Below, in pieces: positions 44,789-53,891 of a stretch of DNA of 64,000 nucleotides (position 1 is its first letter; every line of letters begins with the position of its first letter). Where the stretch lies: assembly GCF_030758615.1 (NCBI RefSeq), contig NZ_CP132381.1:124001-188000 (forward strand), in the 5' to 3' direction. The notes beneath the pieces were generated by a model, which saw only the letters and a list, made by a program, of their open reading frames with translations, searched no databases and had not been told where the DNA came from. Source of the stretch: Gilliamella apis (GTDB lineage: Bacteria > Pseudomonadota > Gammaproteobacteria > Enterobacterales > Orbaceae). The translations under genes were made by a program, and so were the position numbers.

Positions 44789-44919
44789 CAGTGAATATTG
44801 TAAAATAGCATTCATTAGCTCTCTTACTCAATCATACCCGATGAGTATGAGAGGTATAATCTTAGGATTAATAAAATTCCTCTGCTTCCAGCATATCAAT
44901 CAATTTTAGGCTGAACAAA

Positions 44920-46308
44920 ATGAATAGCGAACTACAATTACCACCTTTTGTCTATCGTATATTACCTTGGATTGCTGCATTTGCTTTTTTTATGCAATCA
45001 CTCGATACCTCAATTCTAAATACTGCTTTGCCAACTATGGCCAAAGATCTTAATGAATCCCCCCTGAACATGCAGTCAGCGGTAATCTGTTATGCACTAA
45101 CATTAGCACTGTTTATTCCTGTAAGTGGCTTTCTTTCAGATAAATTTGGTACCCGAAATATCTTTGTACTGGCAGTATTACTCTTTACAATAGGTTCATT
45201 ACTGTGTGCTTTATCCAATTCATTAATTTTCTTAGATATATCAAGAGTAATTCAAGGTATTGGCGGTTCAATGATGGTACCGGTTTCTCGCTTAGTTTTG
45301 ATTAAAGCATTTAAACGTAACGAGTTTTTAGCGGCATTAAATACCGCAACAATTCCAGGATTAATCGGACCAGTACTAGGGCCGGTTTTAGGCGGTTATC
45401 TAGTCGATATGGTAAGTTGGCATTGGGTATTTTTGATTAACTTGCCAATTGGGGTTTTAGGGGTATTTATTAGCTTAAAGTATATGCCTAACATTAAAGG
45501 CAAACATATGCCTTTTGATTTTTTTGGTTTTCTTTTTATCGTTATTACTTTTATCAGTGCTACCCTTAGTGTTGAATCTTTAAATCAAGGTCAACAATAT
45601 TATTTACCAATAACGCTTGTCGTCATCAGTCTGATTTTTTTATTTATTTATCGAACCTATGCGCAAAAAAAATCTGGGCCACTATTTCCACTATCATTAT
45701 TTACTATCCGCACCTTTAAAATTGGTATTATCGGTAATTTAGTCTGTCGATTGGGCATTTCTGGCGTGCCTTTCCTTATTCCACTATTTCTACAAGTTGG
45801 CTTTGGTTATTCAGCTATTTTTGCTGGCATGATGTTAGTCCCCATGGCGATTGCTTCAATTTGTACCAGATTTTTTATTACGCGGATTCTTGCTCGTTTA
45901 GGTTACCGTTTTGTATTGGTTGCTAATACCATCTTAGCTGGAATTCTGATTCTTTTAATGTCATTAATAAACTTAGCGACACCATTAGTAATATTAGGCA
46001 TTTTGCTATTTTGCATTGGCGGAATCAATTCAATGCAATTTACCTCAATGAATAGTATAACATTAGCTAATTTACAAGGTGAAAGCACCAGCAGTGGTAA
46101 TAGTTTAATGGCGGTTAATCAGCAATTAGCCATTAGCTTTGGCACTGGTTTTGGTGCGGTATTAGTAAGATTATTCAGCAATTCAACAACTACTATTCAC
46201 GCATTTCAATTAACCTTTGTTATACTAGGTATTGTGACTATGCTATCAAGCATGATTTTTGCGCAACTAAACACACAAGATGGTAAAAATTTAACGAATC
46301 GGCGCTAA
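44920..46308 (+). CDS. MFS exporter, DHA2 family (MdtD/EmrB-like)
   Basis: 462 residues with about 14 membrane helices. LDTSILNTALPTMAKDL at the N terminus, the loop GFLSDKFGTRNIF, and motif C (LNTATIPGLIGPVLGPVLGG) mark a drug:H+ antiporter of the 14-helix type. E. coli MdtD is a close model, though MdtD lies in mdtABCD-baeSR and nothing like that is here. Substrate unknown. A TATAAT lies about 65 bases before the start. Confidence 0.8.
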   Translation: MNSELQLPPFVYRILPWIAAFAFFMQSLDTSILNTALPTMAKDLNESPLNMQSAVICYALTLALFIPVSGFLSDKFGTRNIFVLAVLLFTIGSLLCALSNSLIFLDISRVIQGIGGSMMVPVSRLVLIKAFKRNEFLAALNTATIPGLIGPVLGPVLGGYLVDMVSWHWVFLINLPIGVLGVFISLKYMPNIKGKHMPFDFFGFLFIVITFISATLSVESLNQGQQYYLPITLVVISLIFLFIYRTYAQKKSGPLFPLSLFTIRTFKIGIIGNLVCRLGISGVPFLIPLFLQVGFGYSAIFAGMMLVPMAIASICTRFFITRILARLGYRFVLVANTILAGILILLMSLINLATPLVILGILLFCIGGINSMQFTSMNSITLANLQGESTSSGNSLMAVNQQLAISFGTGFGAVLVRLFSNSTTTIHAFQLTFVILGIVTMLSSMIFAQLNTQDGKNLTNRR

Positions 46309-46327
46309 GCAATTAAGGGAGAATTAT

Positions 46328-46960
46328 ATGTTTCAATATCAGATCATTCCAGTTACAGCTTTTCAAGAAAATTGTAGCATTATTTGGTGTGATAAAACAA
46401 ACGAGGCTGCCTTTATTGATCCTGGTGGAGAGCCTGAACTGCTTAGAAAAGCAGTGGAAAAACTAGGCGTAAATATCAAGCAAATCTTGCTTACTCATGG
46501 CCATTTAGATCATGTTGGCGCTGCCGTAGCGTTAGCTAATCACTATAATGTTAAGATCATTGGCCCTAGTCAAGAAGATGAGTTTTTATTCTCTGGACTA
46601 CCGCAACAATGTATGCAATTTGGCTTTCCTTATACGGATAGTTTTTTACCTGATCGCTGGTTAACTGAAGGGGAACAAGTTAAAGTGGGTAACATTACAC
46701 TTGATGTTCTGTCCTGTCCTGGCCATACTCCTGGCCATATCGTATTTATCAATGCCAAAGATAAAATTGCTTTTGTCGGTGATGTCTTATTCAAAAGTAG
46801 CATTGGCCGTACCGACTTTCCTCGAGGAAATCATGCCGATTTAATTTCCTCTATCACAAATAAACTATTTCCGCTTGGTGATGATTTTATCTTTGTTTCT
46901 GGCCATGGTCCGATGTCGAGCTTTGGCAATGAACGAATGACAAATCCTTTTTTAGTTTAA
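46328..46960 (+). CDS. Metallo-beta-lactamase-fold hydrolase, YcbL-like (type II glyoxalase)
   Basis: 210 residues. The zinc motif is THGHLDHVG (about 56-64), with later ligands in CPGHTPGH, GDVLFKSSIGRTDFPRG and GHGPMSSFGNE. This is the short glyoxalase II form without the substrate-binding helical domain, as in E. coli and Salmonella YcbL. It probably hydrolyses a thioester such as S-lactoylglutathione. GGGAGAA precedes ATG 46328. Confidence 0.86.
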   Translation: MFQYQIIPVTAFQENCSIIWCDKTNEAAFIDPGGEPELLRKAVEKLGVNIKQILLTHGHLDHVGAAVALANHYNVKIIGPSQEDEFLFSGLPQQCMQFGFPYTDSFLPDRWLTEGEQVKVGNITLDVLSCPGHTPGHIVFINAKDKIAFVGDVLFKSSIGRTDFPRGNHADLISSITNKLFPLGDDFIFVSGHGPMSSFGNERMTNPFLV

Positions 46961-46977
46961 AAAAATTCCCTAAACAA

Positions 46978-47010
46978 ATGTAAACTATTTTACAAGAAAA
47001 TAGTTTACAT
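46978..47010 (+). promoter_or_regulatory. BirA-type operator upstream of bioY
   Basis: TGTAAACT (46979-46986), 15 bases, AGTTTACA (47002-47009), inside a perfect 14-base inverted repeat (46978-46991 with 46997-47010). It fits the known gammaproteobacterial BirA operator layout (TGTAAAC, 14 to 16 bases, GTTTACA). It lies 56 bases before the bioY ATG and would repress bioY when biotin is plentiful. Confidence 0.82.
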
Positions 47011-47065
47011 AATTTGTTTTTGTATTATTATGACGCTACTATTTAGCTTTTAATGGTAGAAAATA

Positions 47066-47656
47066 ATGAAACAGCAATTAACAACGTACTATCCAACTTA
47101 TATTAATACACTATTCAACTTATCCTCTTGGCAACGCAAGTTGTGCGCAGTTACTTGTGCCGCATTGCTGCTAGGCGTTGCCGCAAATATCAGTATTCCA
47201 ACCTATCCGGTACCATTCAGTCTACAATCATTAGGCGTGCTTCTGATCGGAGCTTGTTTGGGGCGTAAATTAGGTGCTTTAGCAATTCTTCAATACCTTT
47301 TTTTAGGTGCATTAGGATTACCACTTTTCGCCAATGGTAGTGGTGGCATTATGGCGCTTGCTTCTCCTTCTGCTGGTTATTTATATGGTTATGTATTTAG
47401 TGCTTATTTAGCTGGATATGCAGCAGAGAAAGGTTACGATCGTCGTTTTCTGTTAGGCTTAGTTGCCTTTGCTTGTGCACACCAATTATTATTTGTCTTT
47501 GGTGTGGTCTATTTAATGGGGTATTTACATATTTCCCTTAGCGAAGCGATACAAGTAGGTTATTTACCTTTTGTTGGTGTTGATGCACTTAAATTTATCA
47601 TCGCAACTTGTGTCATGTTTTCATTATGGCGTCATCACGCGAAAAAAAATCAATAA
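47066..47656 (+). CDS. bioY: Biotin transporter substrate-binding subunit BioY
   Basis: 196 residues with six membrane helices. The BioY pattern NISIPTYPVPFSLQSLGVLL and GALGLPLFANGSGG binds biotin in the membrane. Preceded by a BirA-type operator, so it is likely biotin-repressed. No bioM/bioN ATPase genes follow, so it may work alone or use a shared energising module elsewhere. This suggests the cell scavenges biotin. Confidence 0.93.
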   Translation: MKQQLTTYYPTYINTLFNLSSWQRKLCAVTCAALLLGVAANISIPTYPVPFSLQSLGVLLIGACLGRKLGALAILQYLFLGALGLPLFANGSGGIMALASPSAGYLYGYVFSAYLAGYAAEKGYDRRFLLGLVAFACAHQLLFVFGVVYLMGYLHISLSEAIQVGYLPFVGVDALKFIIATCVMFSLWRHHAKKNQ

Positions 47657-47658
47657 CA

Positions 47659-48219
47659 ATGCAATCTGGCGATATTATTTTTCAATCCCAGCATGAAGAA
47701 AGCGAATTTAATAAAGCGATTACGCATTCTGGTTCACAGCTTAGCTCGGATGAGATAATCAATCAGATAAGCCATGTTGGTTTATATATTGGCAATAATA
47801 TCGTCATTGAAGCCACTCAAAAACATGGGGTAATCCAACAGCCCCTTAACAACTTTTTAGCTAGCGCTCAATATAATTTAGTCGCAACCATTTTTAATGA
47901 TTCCGTCATTAAAAACGCATTAATGCGAGTACAAACCTGTCTAGGATTGCCTTATAACCATAGTTTTCGCGAAGATGATAAAGGGTTTTACTGTAGTGAA
48001 CTGATTACTTATGCCTTCAAGTACCCATCTGGTGAAGATTATTTTCAACGTTATCCTATGAACTTTAGCGATTTAGCCACAGGCCAAATTCTGCCTTATT
48101 GGATCAAATATTATCAAGCATTAAATCAAACGATCCCTGAAGGAGAACTAGGATCACATCCACAACAACTACTCAGACAAAAGACATTATTCAAGACAAT
48201 CCAAATACTTGAAGCATAA
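47659..48219 (+). CDS. YiiX/YebB-like NlpC/P60-type cysteine hydrolase
   Basis: 186 residues from ATG 47659, three bases after the bioY stop; a longer in-frame start (47608) lies inside bioY. The permuted papain-like motifs are visible: GDIIFQSQ, HVGLYIGNNIVIEA (catalytic His), then FYCSELITYAF (catalytic Cys). No signal peptide is seen. Relatives cleave amide or thioester bonds in lipid or peptidoglycan contexts; the actual substrate is unknown. Coupled to bioY by position. Confidence 0.72.
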   Translation: MQSGDIIFQSQHEESEFNKAITHSGSQLSSDEIINQISHVGLYIGNNIVIEATQKHGVIQQPLNNFLASAQYNLVATIFNDSVIKNALMRVQTCLGLPYNHSFREDDKGFYCSELITYAFKYPSGEDYFQRYPMNFSDLATGQILPYWIKYYQALNQTIPEGELGSHPQQLLRQKTLFKTIQILEA

Positions 48220-48267
48220 TAATCGAGATAATCTGGTACAAAAAACGCATTTTAAACAATTTAACTA

Positions 48268-48294
48268 TTGACATAGCGTCATTAAATCTATAAT
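48268..48294 (+). promoter_or_regulatory. Promoter of tRNA-Asn
   Basis: TTGACA (48268-48273) and TATAAT (48289-48294), both exact consensus hexamers at 15-base spacing; TAATAT at 17-base spacing is an alternative. The GC-rich stretch after it (GCGCGC) resembles the stringent discriminator of stable RNA promoters. Confidence 0.78.
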
Positions 48295-48313
48295 ATGCGC
48301 GCTACATTTCGGT

Positions 48314-48389
48314 TCCTCCATAGTTCAGTCGGTAGAACGGCGGACTGTTAATCCGTATGTCACAGGTTCAAGTCCTGTTGGAGGAGCCA
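48314..48389 (+). tRNA. tRNA-Asn (GTT)
   Basis: 76 bases folding as a cloverleaf: acceptor TCCTCCA with TGGAGGA, discriminator G, encoded CCA (48387-48389). The D loop has GTTCAGTCGGTAGAAC, the anticodon GTT is at 48347-48349, and the T loop has GTTCAAGTC. It is nearly identical to E. coli tRNA-Asn. Confidence 0.97.
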
Positions 48390-48404
48390 ACTTTCCGAAA
48401 GTTG

Positions 48405-48424
48405 AAATCTGCTCAAGCAGATTT
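48405..48424 (+). terminator. Terminator of tRNA-Asn
   Basis: AAATCTGC, TCAA, GCAGATTT, then TTTT: an 8-bp stem with a T-run 15 bases after the tRNA. Confidence 0.9.
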
Positions 48425-48601
48425 TTTTATGCCTATTATTCTCTGTTCTATAACTCATTCGTTCATCGCCTACTAATATCTTTGCTATTGTCTTTCTTAA
48501 TAAAAGATTCATAATAATTATTGCGCTTAATTTTCCATATTCATATCTAATGGCAATTGAGTACTCTGAACGATAATAGTTAGGTTAAAGGAGATTTACC
48601 A

Positions 48602-49330
48602 ATGCATTTGCATTTTATTATTCATGAAGATTTCGAAGCTCCTGGAGCTTATGAGCAATGGGCTAAAGAACATCATTATACCATTAGTTATTCTCGTGTT
48701 TATCTTGGTGAACCTCTTCCCAACAATGTAGATAATATTGATATGTTGATTATTATGGGTGGCCCACAATCACCAGCAACAACCAAACAAGAGTGCCCTC
48801 ATTTTGACTCGCTAGCGGAACAAGCAGTAATATTATCGGCTATCAATTCAAAAAAAATCGTACTTGGCGTCTGTCTTGGTTCACAATTAATTGGTGAAGC
48901 TTTAGGAGCCCCACATGGTCATAGTCCGGAAAAGGAAATCGGTAAGTTCCCTATCACCTTAACTGAAATAGGTAAAAATAATCCTTTATTTGTTGATTTT
49001 GGCAAGGGTTTAGCTGTCGGCCATTGGCACAATGACATGCCTGGTTTAACCCAAGAAGCACAAATTATTGCCTATAGTGAAGGCTGCCCACGACAAATCA
49101 TTGCTTATGGTCCTTTAGTATATGGTTTTCAATGTCATATGGAGTTAACTTTAGATGTTGTTGAACAACTGATTGCTCACTCAGAAAGTGATCTTAATCA
49201 AGCAGCAAAATATCGTTTTGTTGATACACCTAGCCAACTTCGTTCCCATGATTATTCTGAAATGAATCAGAAACTGTTTGGCTTTTTAGATAAATTAAGC
49301 CTTAATTATTTATCACTTATAAAAAAATAA
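48602..49330 (+). CDS. Class I glutamine amidotransferase-like protein (GATase1)
   Basis: 242 residues. IIMGGPQSPATT, the nucleophile elbow GVCLGSQLIGEALGA (Cys about 92), and the His of FQCHMELT with a following Glu form the catalytic triad. Single-domain proteins of this kind, such as E. coli YfeJ, are called GMP synthase-like but lack a synthetase domain, so the ammonia acceptor is unknown. GGAGA precedes ATG 48602. Followed after 28 bases by a VanW gene. Confidence 0.83.
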   Translation: MHLHFIIHEDFEAPGAYEQWAKEHHYTISYSRVYLGEPLPNNVDNIDMLIIMGGPQSPATTKQECPHFDSLAEQAVILSAINSKKIVLGVCLGSQLIGEALGAPHGHSPEKEIGKFPITLTEIGKNNPLFVDFGKGLAVGHWHNDMPGLTQEAQIIAYSEGCPRQIIAYGPLVYGFQCHMELTLDVVEQLIAHSESDLNQAAKYRFVDTPSQLRSHDYSEMNQKLFGFLDKLSLNYLSLIKK

Positions 49331-49358
49331 GCAATTTAGTAGTTAGGATGATTGTTGT

Positions 49359-50189
49359 ATGCAAAACACTATTGTAGATAAACCTAAAAAACGCAGTAAT
49401 TTAAGGTTAAAATTAGGTAAGGAGTATTTTATTCTCAAACGTAAACTAGATTGGTGGCGCAACCGTCACGCCTATAGTGTAATTGATAAGAATAATAATA
49501 CTTGCAACTATTCTCATAAAAAACATCAATCGGTATTGTTAAGGCAACTGAAAGATGTTGATATGTATTTGCAATATAACAAAATTACTAACCTTCGCTT
49601 AGCAATTGAACAGCTCGACGGTTCGATAATTAAGCCCAATCAACGATTTTCAATTTGGCAAAAAGTTGGTCGACCATCTAAGAAACGCGGCTTTTTAGAA
49701 GGTCTCTCATTACATAATGGCCAAATCGGCAAAGATATTGGTGGTGGTTTATGCCAACTTGGCAATTTGATTTACTGGATGGTATTACATTCAGATTTAA
49801 CCATTATTGAACGATGGCGTCATAGTTTTGATGTTTTTCCGGATGTTAACCGTACTATTCCATTTGCTTGTGGTGCAACACTTTCTTATAACTATATCGA
49901 TTTACAATTACTCAATAAAACCAATACAACGTACCGACTTAATCTTTGGTTAGATGATGAATATTTACATGGTGAACTGCTTGCCAATACACCTTTATCT
50001 TATCACTATGAAATATTCGAAACCGATCACGTTATTGAACAACAATGGTGGGGCGGATACACTAGACACAACAAGATATGGCAACGTAAAACCCATTTGC
50101 TCGATAATCAAATAGAGGAAAAACTCATTAGCGAAAATCATGCAATTATGATGTATACACCTTATTTAACGCAGCCAAACGAAGTATAA
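49359..50189 (+). CDS. VanW family protein
   Basis: 276 residues, no signal peptide. The core reads NLRLAIEQLDGSIIKPNQRFSIW, KRGFLEGLSLHNG, and GGGLCQLGNLIYWMVLHSDL, which are the VanW signature. VanW was first seen in vancomycin-resistance clusters of Gram-positives, but many Gram-negatives carry it with no known function. The rest has a basic N terminus (KKRSNLRLKLG). Function unassigned. The upstream gene is a GATase1 protein, so the pair may act together. Confidence 0.85.
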   Translation: MQNTIVDKPKKRSNLRLKLGKEYFILKRKLDWWRNRHAYSVIDKNNNTCNYSHKKHQSVLLRQLKDVDMYLQYNKITNLRLAIEQLDGSIIKPNQRFSIWQKVGRPSKKRGFLEGLSLHNGQIGKDIGGGLCQLGNLIYWMVLHSDLTIIERWRHSFDVFPDVNRTIPFACGATLSYNYIDLQLLNKTNTTYRLNLWLDDEYLHGELLANTPLSYHYEIFETDHVIEQQWWGGYTRHNKIWQRKTHLLDNQIEEKLISENHAIMMYTPYLTQPNEV

Positions 50190-50213
50190 AAATCATACGA
50201 CAATGATATTAAA

Positions 50214-50236
50214 TTAGATAGTCATAAGCTATCTAA
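50214..50236. promoter_or_regulatory. Perfect inverted repeat upstream of sodA
   Basis: TTAGATAG, TCATAAG, CTATCTAA: 8-bp arms, centred about 67 bases upstream of the predicted sodA transcription start. Likely a regulator site or the 3' end of the VanW transcript (no T-run). Confidence 0.4.
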
Positions 50237-50256
50237 ACAATAGTTTGTGGGATATA

Positions 50257-50285
50257 TTGATAGACCGTATACTCGATAGTATAAA
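50257..50285 (+). promoter_or_regulatory. Promoter of sodA
   Basis: TTGATA (50257-50262), 17-base spacer, TATAAA (50280-50285). Within it, TATACT and AGTATA (50268-50283) form an inverted repeat over the -10, a possible repressor site. Confidence 0.6.
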
Positions 50286-50323
50286 TGAGTTAAAAATACT
50301 TAATAAATGAAAGGAGCAATTTC

Positions 50324-50950
50324 ATGGCTTATACATTACCCCCTTTACCTTATGCTTATGATGCTTTAGAGCCTTATATTGATACTGAAACAATGCATCT
50401 TCATCATGATAAACATCATCAAACTTATGTAAATAATGCTAATGCATTATTGGAATCGTTACCTACCGAAGTTAAAGACTTTTGCCCTGAAACATTACTA
50501 AAAAATCTAGACAAAGTCCCTGCAGACAAAGTTACTGGTGTTAAAAATAATGTTGGTGGTCATGTTAACCACACCCTATTCTGGGAATTATTAAAAGTTG
50601 GAACTGAACTTAAAGGTGAACTAAAAGCTGCTATTGAAAAAGACTTTGGTTCAGTTGATGCGTTTAAAGAAAAATTCTCAGCTGCTGCGGCAACTCGTTT
50701 TGGTTCTGGTTGGGCATGGTTAGTATTGAAAGATGATAAGCTAGAAGTGGTTTCAACTGCTAATCAAGATTCCCCAGTTATGGGTGAAAAATTCTCAGGC
50801 GTTTCTGGCACACCAATTTTAGCGCTTGATGTTTGGGAACACGCTTATTATTTAAAATATCAAAACCGCCGTGCTGATTACATCGGTGCATTTTGGAATG
50901 TTATTAACTGGGATAAAGTAGCTGAATTATACGCAGAAGCGAAAAAATAA
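50324..50950 (+). CDS. sodA: Manganese superoxide dismutase SodA
   Basis: 208 residues. Metal ligands: MHLHHDKHH (His about 27), NHTLFW (His about 81) and [10 protein letters not shown] (Asp, His about 169/173). The Gln in [11 protein letters not shown] fits the Mn rather than Fe form. It removes superoxide in the cytoplasm. AAGGAG precedes ATG 50324. A clear terminator follows. Confidence 0.95.
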   Translation: MAYTLPPLPYAYDALEPYIDTETMHLHHDKHHQTYVNNANALLESLPTEVKDFCPETLLKNLDKVPADKVTGVKNNVGGHVNHTLFWELLKVGTELKGELKAAIEKDFGSVDAFKEKFSAAAATRFGSGWAWLVLKDDKLEVVSTANQDSPVMGEKFSGVSGTPILALDVWEHAYYLKYQNRRADYIGAFWNVINWDKVAELYAEAKK

Positions 50951-50974
50951 GCTCATTTAGAAAAATCACATTAT

Positions 50975-51001
50975 AAAAATGACGCAATACGCGTCATTTT
51001 T
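50975..51001. terminator. Terminator of sodA
   Basis: AAAAATGACGC, AATAC, GCGTCATTTTT: an 11-bp perfect stem with T-runs on both strands. Confidence 0.92.
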
Positions 51002-51124
51002 TATTTATTATTCATTTACATTATTATCAATGATGTAAGCAAATTGGTAATTGCTAAGTTATACTTAAATCCGTTACAATGCAGGATTAATTAAAAAACT
51101 TAAAAATTTACAAAACAGCATAAT

Positions 51125-52223
51125 ATGTTTGAAATTAATCCTATCAAATCGAAAATAGCCGAATTAACCGAGCGAACAGATGTGATTCGGGGGTATCTTT
51201 GACTACGATCTCAAGAAAGAACGTCTTGAGGAAGTCAATGCTGAATTAGAACAATCGGAAGTTTGGGCAGATCCAGAAAAAGCACAAGCATTAGGTAAAG
51301 AACGAGTAATGCTTGAAGAGATCATCAATACCATTAATTCATTAGATCAAGGACTTGATGATGTTGAAGGCTTACTTGAACTTGCTGTTGAAGCAGAAGA
51401 TCAAGATACTTTTGATGAAGCAAATCTAGAACTAGAGCAATTAGAAAAAAAACTAGCTGGCCTCGAGTTCCGTCGAATGTTCTCAGGTGATTATGATAGT
51501 GCTGATTGTTATTTAGATATTCAATCTGGATCAGGTGGCACTGAAGCACAAGATTGGGCGGAAATGCTACTTAGAATGTATCTCCGTTGGGCTGAATCAA
51601 AAGGATTTAGTACCGAAGTGATGGAAGTATCAGATGGTGACGTAGCAGGCATTAAATCGGCCACTATTAAGGTATCTGGTGATTATGCTTATGGTTGGTT
51701 ACGTACCGAAACTGGCGTTCATCGCTTAGTTCGTAAAAGTCCATTTGATTCAGGTAACCGACGTCATACATCATTTGCATCGGTATTTGTCTATCCAGAA
51801 ATTGATGATAATATTGATATTGATATCAACCCTGCCGATCTACGTATTGATGTTTATCGCGCATCTGGTGCAGGTGGTCAGCACGTTAATAAAACTGAAT
51901 CTGCTGTTCGTATTACCCATGTGCCAACAGGGATTGTGACTCAATGTCAAAACAATCGCTCTCAGCATAGTAATAAAGATCAAGCGATGAAACAGCTCAA
52001 AGCGAAACTTTATGAGCTGGAAATGCAGAAAAAGAATGCCGAAAAACAGCAGATGGAAGAAAATAAATCCGATATTGGTTGGGGTAGTCAAATCCGTTCA
52101 TATGTACTTGACGACTCGAGAATTAAAGATTTACGTACCGGCGTCGAAACCCGTAATACTCAAGCCGTTTTAGACGGTGATTTAGATCAATTTATTGAAG
52201 AAAGCTTAAAAGCAGGTTTATAA
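51125..52223 (+). CDS. prfB: Peptide chain release factor 2, programmed +1 frameshift
   Basis: The first frame runs from ATG 51125 and stops at TGA 51200-51202 after 25 codons. The site CGGGGGTATCTTTGAC reads CTT (51197-51199) then shifts +1 and continues with GAC at 51201, giving 365 residues, as in E. coli RF2. SPF (in KSPFDSGN) is the stop-codon reading tripeptide and GAGGQHVNK holds the GGQ hydrolysis loop. RF2 reads UAA and UGA; the frameshift is a feedback loop in which low RF2 lets the ribosome slip. Followed by lysS, as in E. coli. Confidence 0.98.
51186..51202 (+). promoter_or_regulatory. Programmed frameshift site of prfB
   Basis: GGGGG stimulatory Shine-Dalgarno-like run, then TAT CTT TGA C. 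Base T51200 is skipped. This matches the conserved RF2 recoding site. Confidence 0.97.
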
Positions 52224-52254
52224 CCCTGTTTGGTGATAAATAAAAGGTAATATT

Positions 52255-53769
52255 ATGTCAACACAGCAAGAGCAACAAAACCATATTGAAGAGTTAAACA
52301 ACGAGCTTACAATACGTCGTGAAAAGCTAGCTGCAATTCGCGAACAAGGCATTGCTTTCCCAAACGATTTTCGTCGTGATGCAATCTCAAGCGATCTTCA
52401 TAAATTGTATGATGATAAAACTAACGAAGAGCTAATCGAAAATAAAATTATCGTTACTGTTGCTGGTCGCATGATGATGCGCCGTATTATGGGAAAAGCA
52501 TCATTTGTATCACTACAAGATGTAACTGGACAAATCCAACTTTATGTCACTCGTGATGATCTACCAGAAAATTACTATAATGAACAATTTAAAAAATGGG
52601 ATCTTGGTGATATTGTTGGTGCTAAAGGTTATTTGTTCAAAACCAAAACTGGTGAGCTTTCAATCCATTGTCAAGAAATTCGCTTATTAACAAAAGCACT
52701 ACGCCCATTACCAGATAAGTTCCATGGCTTAGCCGATCAAGAAATGCGTTATCGTCAACGTTATCTTGATTTAATTACTAACCAACAATCTCGAGATACC
52801 TTTATTGCTCGTTCAAAAGTGGTGACTGAAATTCGCAACTTTATGCTTGAAAACCACTTTATGGAAGTTGAAACACCAATGATGCAAGTGATTCCTGGTG
52901 GAGCTTCAGCAAAACCGTTTATTACTCATCATAATGCGCTAGATTTAGATATGTACTTACGGATTGCGCCAGAACTTTACTTAAAACGTTTAGTTGTTGG
53001 TGGATTTGAACGAGTATTTGAAATTAATCGTAACTTCCGTAATGAAGGGGTATCACCACGACATAATCCAGAATTTACAATGATGGAAATGTATATGGCT
53101 TATGCCGATTATAAAGACCTAATTGTATTAACCGAAGCATTATTCCGCCGTTTAGCTATCGCAGTAACTGGTGATGCAGTTGTACAGTATGGCGAACATA
53201 CTTTTGATTTTGGAAAACCATTTATCAAAATGACGATGCGTGAAGCAATTTGTCATTATCGTCCAGAAACGAATAATGCGGATTTAGATGATTTTGATAA
53301 AGCATGTGCAATTGCCAAAGATGTGGGAATCAAAGTAGAAAAAGGTTGGGGATTAGGTCGAGTTGTAACTGAAATTTTCGAAGAAGTTGCTGAAGCTAAC
53401 TTAATACAACCAACTTTTATCACCGAATATCCAGCTGAAGTATCACCACTGGCTCGTCGTAATGATGAAAACCCATTTGTCACTGACCGCTTTGAATTTT
53501 TCATCGGTGGACGAGAAATTGGTAATGGTTTCTCAGAACTTAATGATGCAGAAGATCAGGCGCAACGTTTTGCCGATCAAGTATCACAAAAGGATGCCGG
53601 TGACGATGAAGCAATGTTCTATGATGAAGATTACATCACCGCATTAGAACATGGCCTACCACCAACTGCTGGCTTAGGGATCGGTATTGACAGAACTGTA
53701 ATGTTATTTACCAACAGTCATACTATTCGCGATGTCATTTTATTCCCGACAATGCGTCCAATAAAATAA
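52255..53769 (+). CDS. lysS: Lysyl-tRNA synthetase (class II)
   Basis: 504 residues (E. coli LysS 505). An OB-fold anticodon domain ([21 protein letters not shown], about 68-90), then class II motifs: [37 protein letters not shown] (motif 2 region), and [15 protein letters not shown] (motif 3). It charges tRNA-Lys. Follows prfB by 31 bases. Confidence 0.98.
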   Translation: MSTQQEQQNHIEELNNELTIRREKLAAIREQGIAFPNDFRRDAISSDLHKLYDDKTNEELIENKIIVTVAGRMMMRRIMGKASFVSLQDVTGQIQLYVTRDDLPENYYNEQFKKWDLGDIVGAKGYLFKTKTGELSIHCQEIRLLTKALRPLPDKFHGLADQEMRYRQRYLDLITNQQSRDTFIARSKVVTEIRNFMLENHFMEVETPMMQVIPGGASAKPFITHHNALDLDMYLRIAPELYLKRLVVGGFERVFEINRNFRNEGVSPRHNPEFTMMEMYMAYADYKDLIVLTEALFRRLAIAVTGDAVVQYGEHTFDFGKPFIKMTMREAICHYRPETNNADLDDFDKACAIAKDVGIKVEKGWGLGRVVTEIFEEVAEANLIQPTFITEYPAEVSPLARRNDENPFVTDRFEFFIGGREIGNGFSELNDAEDQAQRFADQVSQKDAGDDEAMFYDEDYITALEHGLPPTAGLGIGIDRTVMLFTNSHTIRDVILFPTMRPIK

Positions 53770-53792
53770 TGGTTGTTGATTACTATTAAACC

Positions 53793-53822
53793 AAACTCAC
53801 TTATTGAGAAATAAGTGAGTTT
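53793..53822. terminator. Terminator of prfB-lysS
   Basis: AAACTCACTTATT, GAGA, AATAAGTGAGTTT followed by TTTT: a 13-bp perfect stem. It lies between lysS and a convergent gene. Confidence 0.92.
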
Positions 53823-53891
53823 TTTATTTATCAAAAATAAATCTGTTTGATTTTAGGCGTATGGATTACGCATTACAATACCACTAAACCG

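Noticed and set aside
51309..52223. Release factor 2 starting at 51309
   Set aside because: The programmed frameshift joins it to the ATG at 51125, giving the full 365-residue protein.
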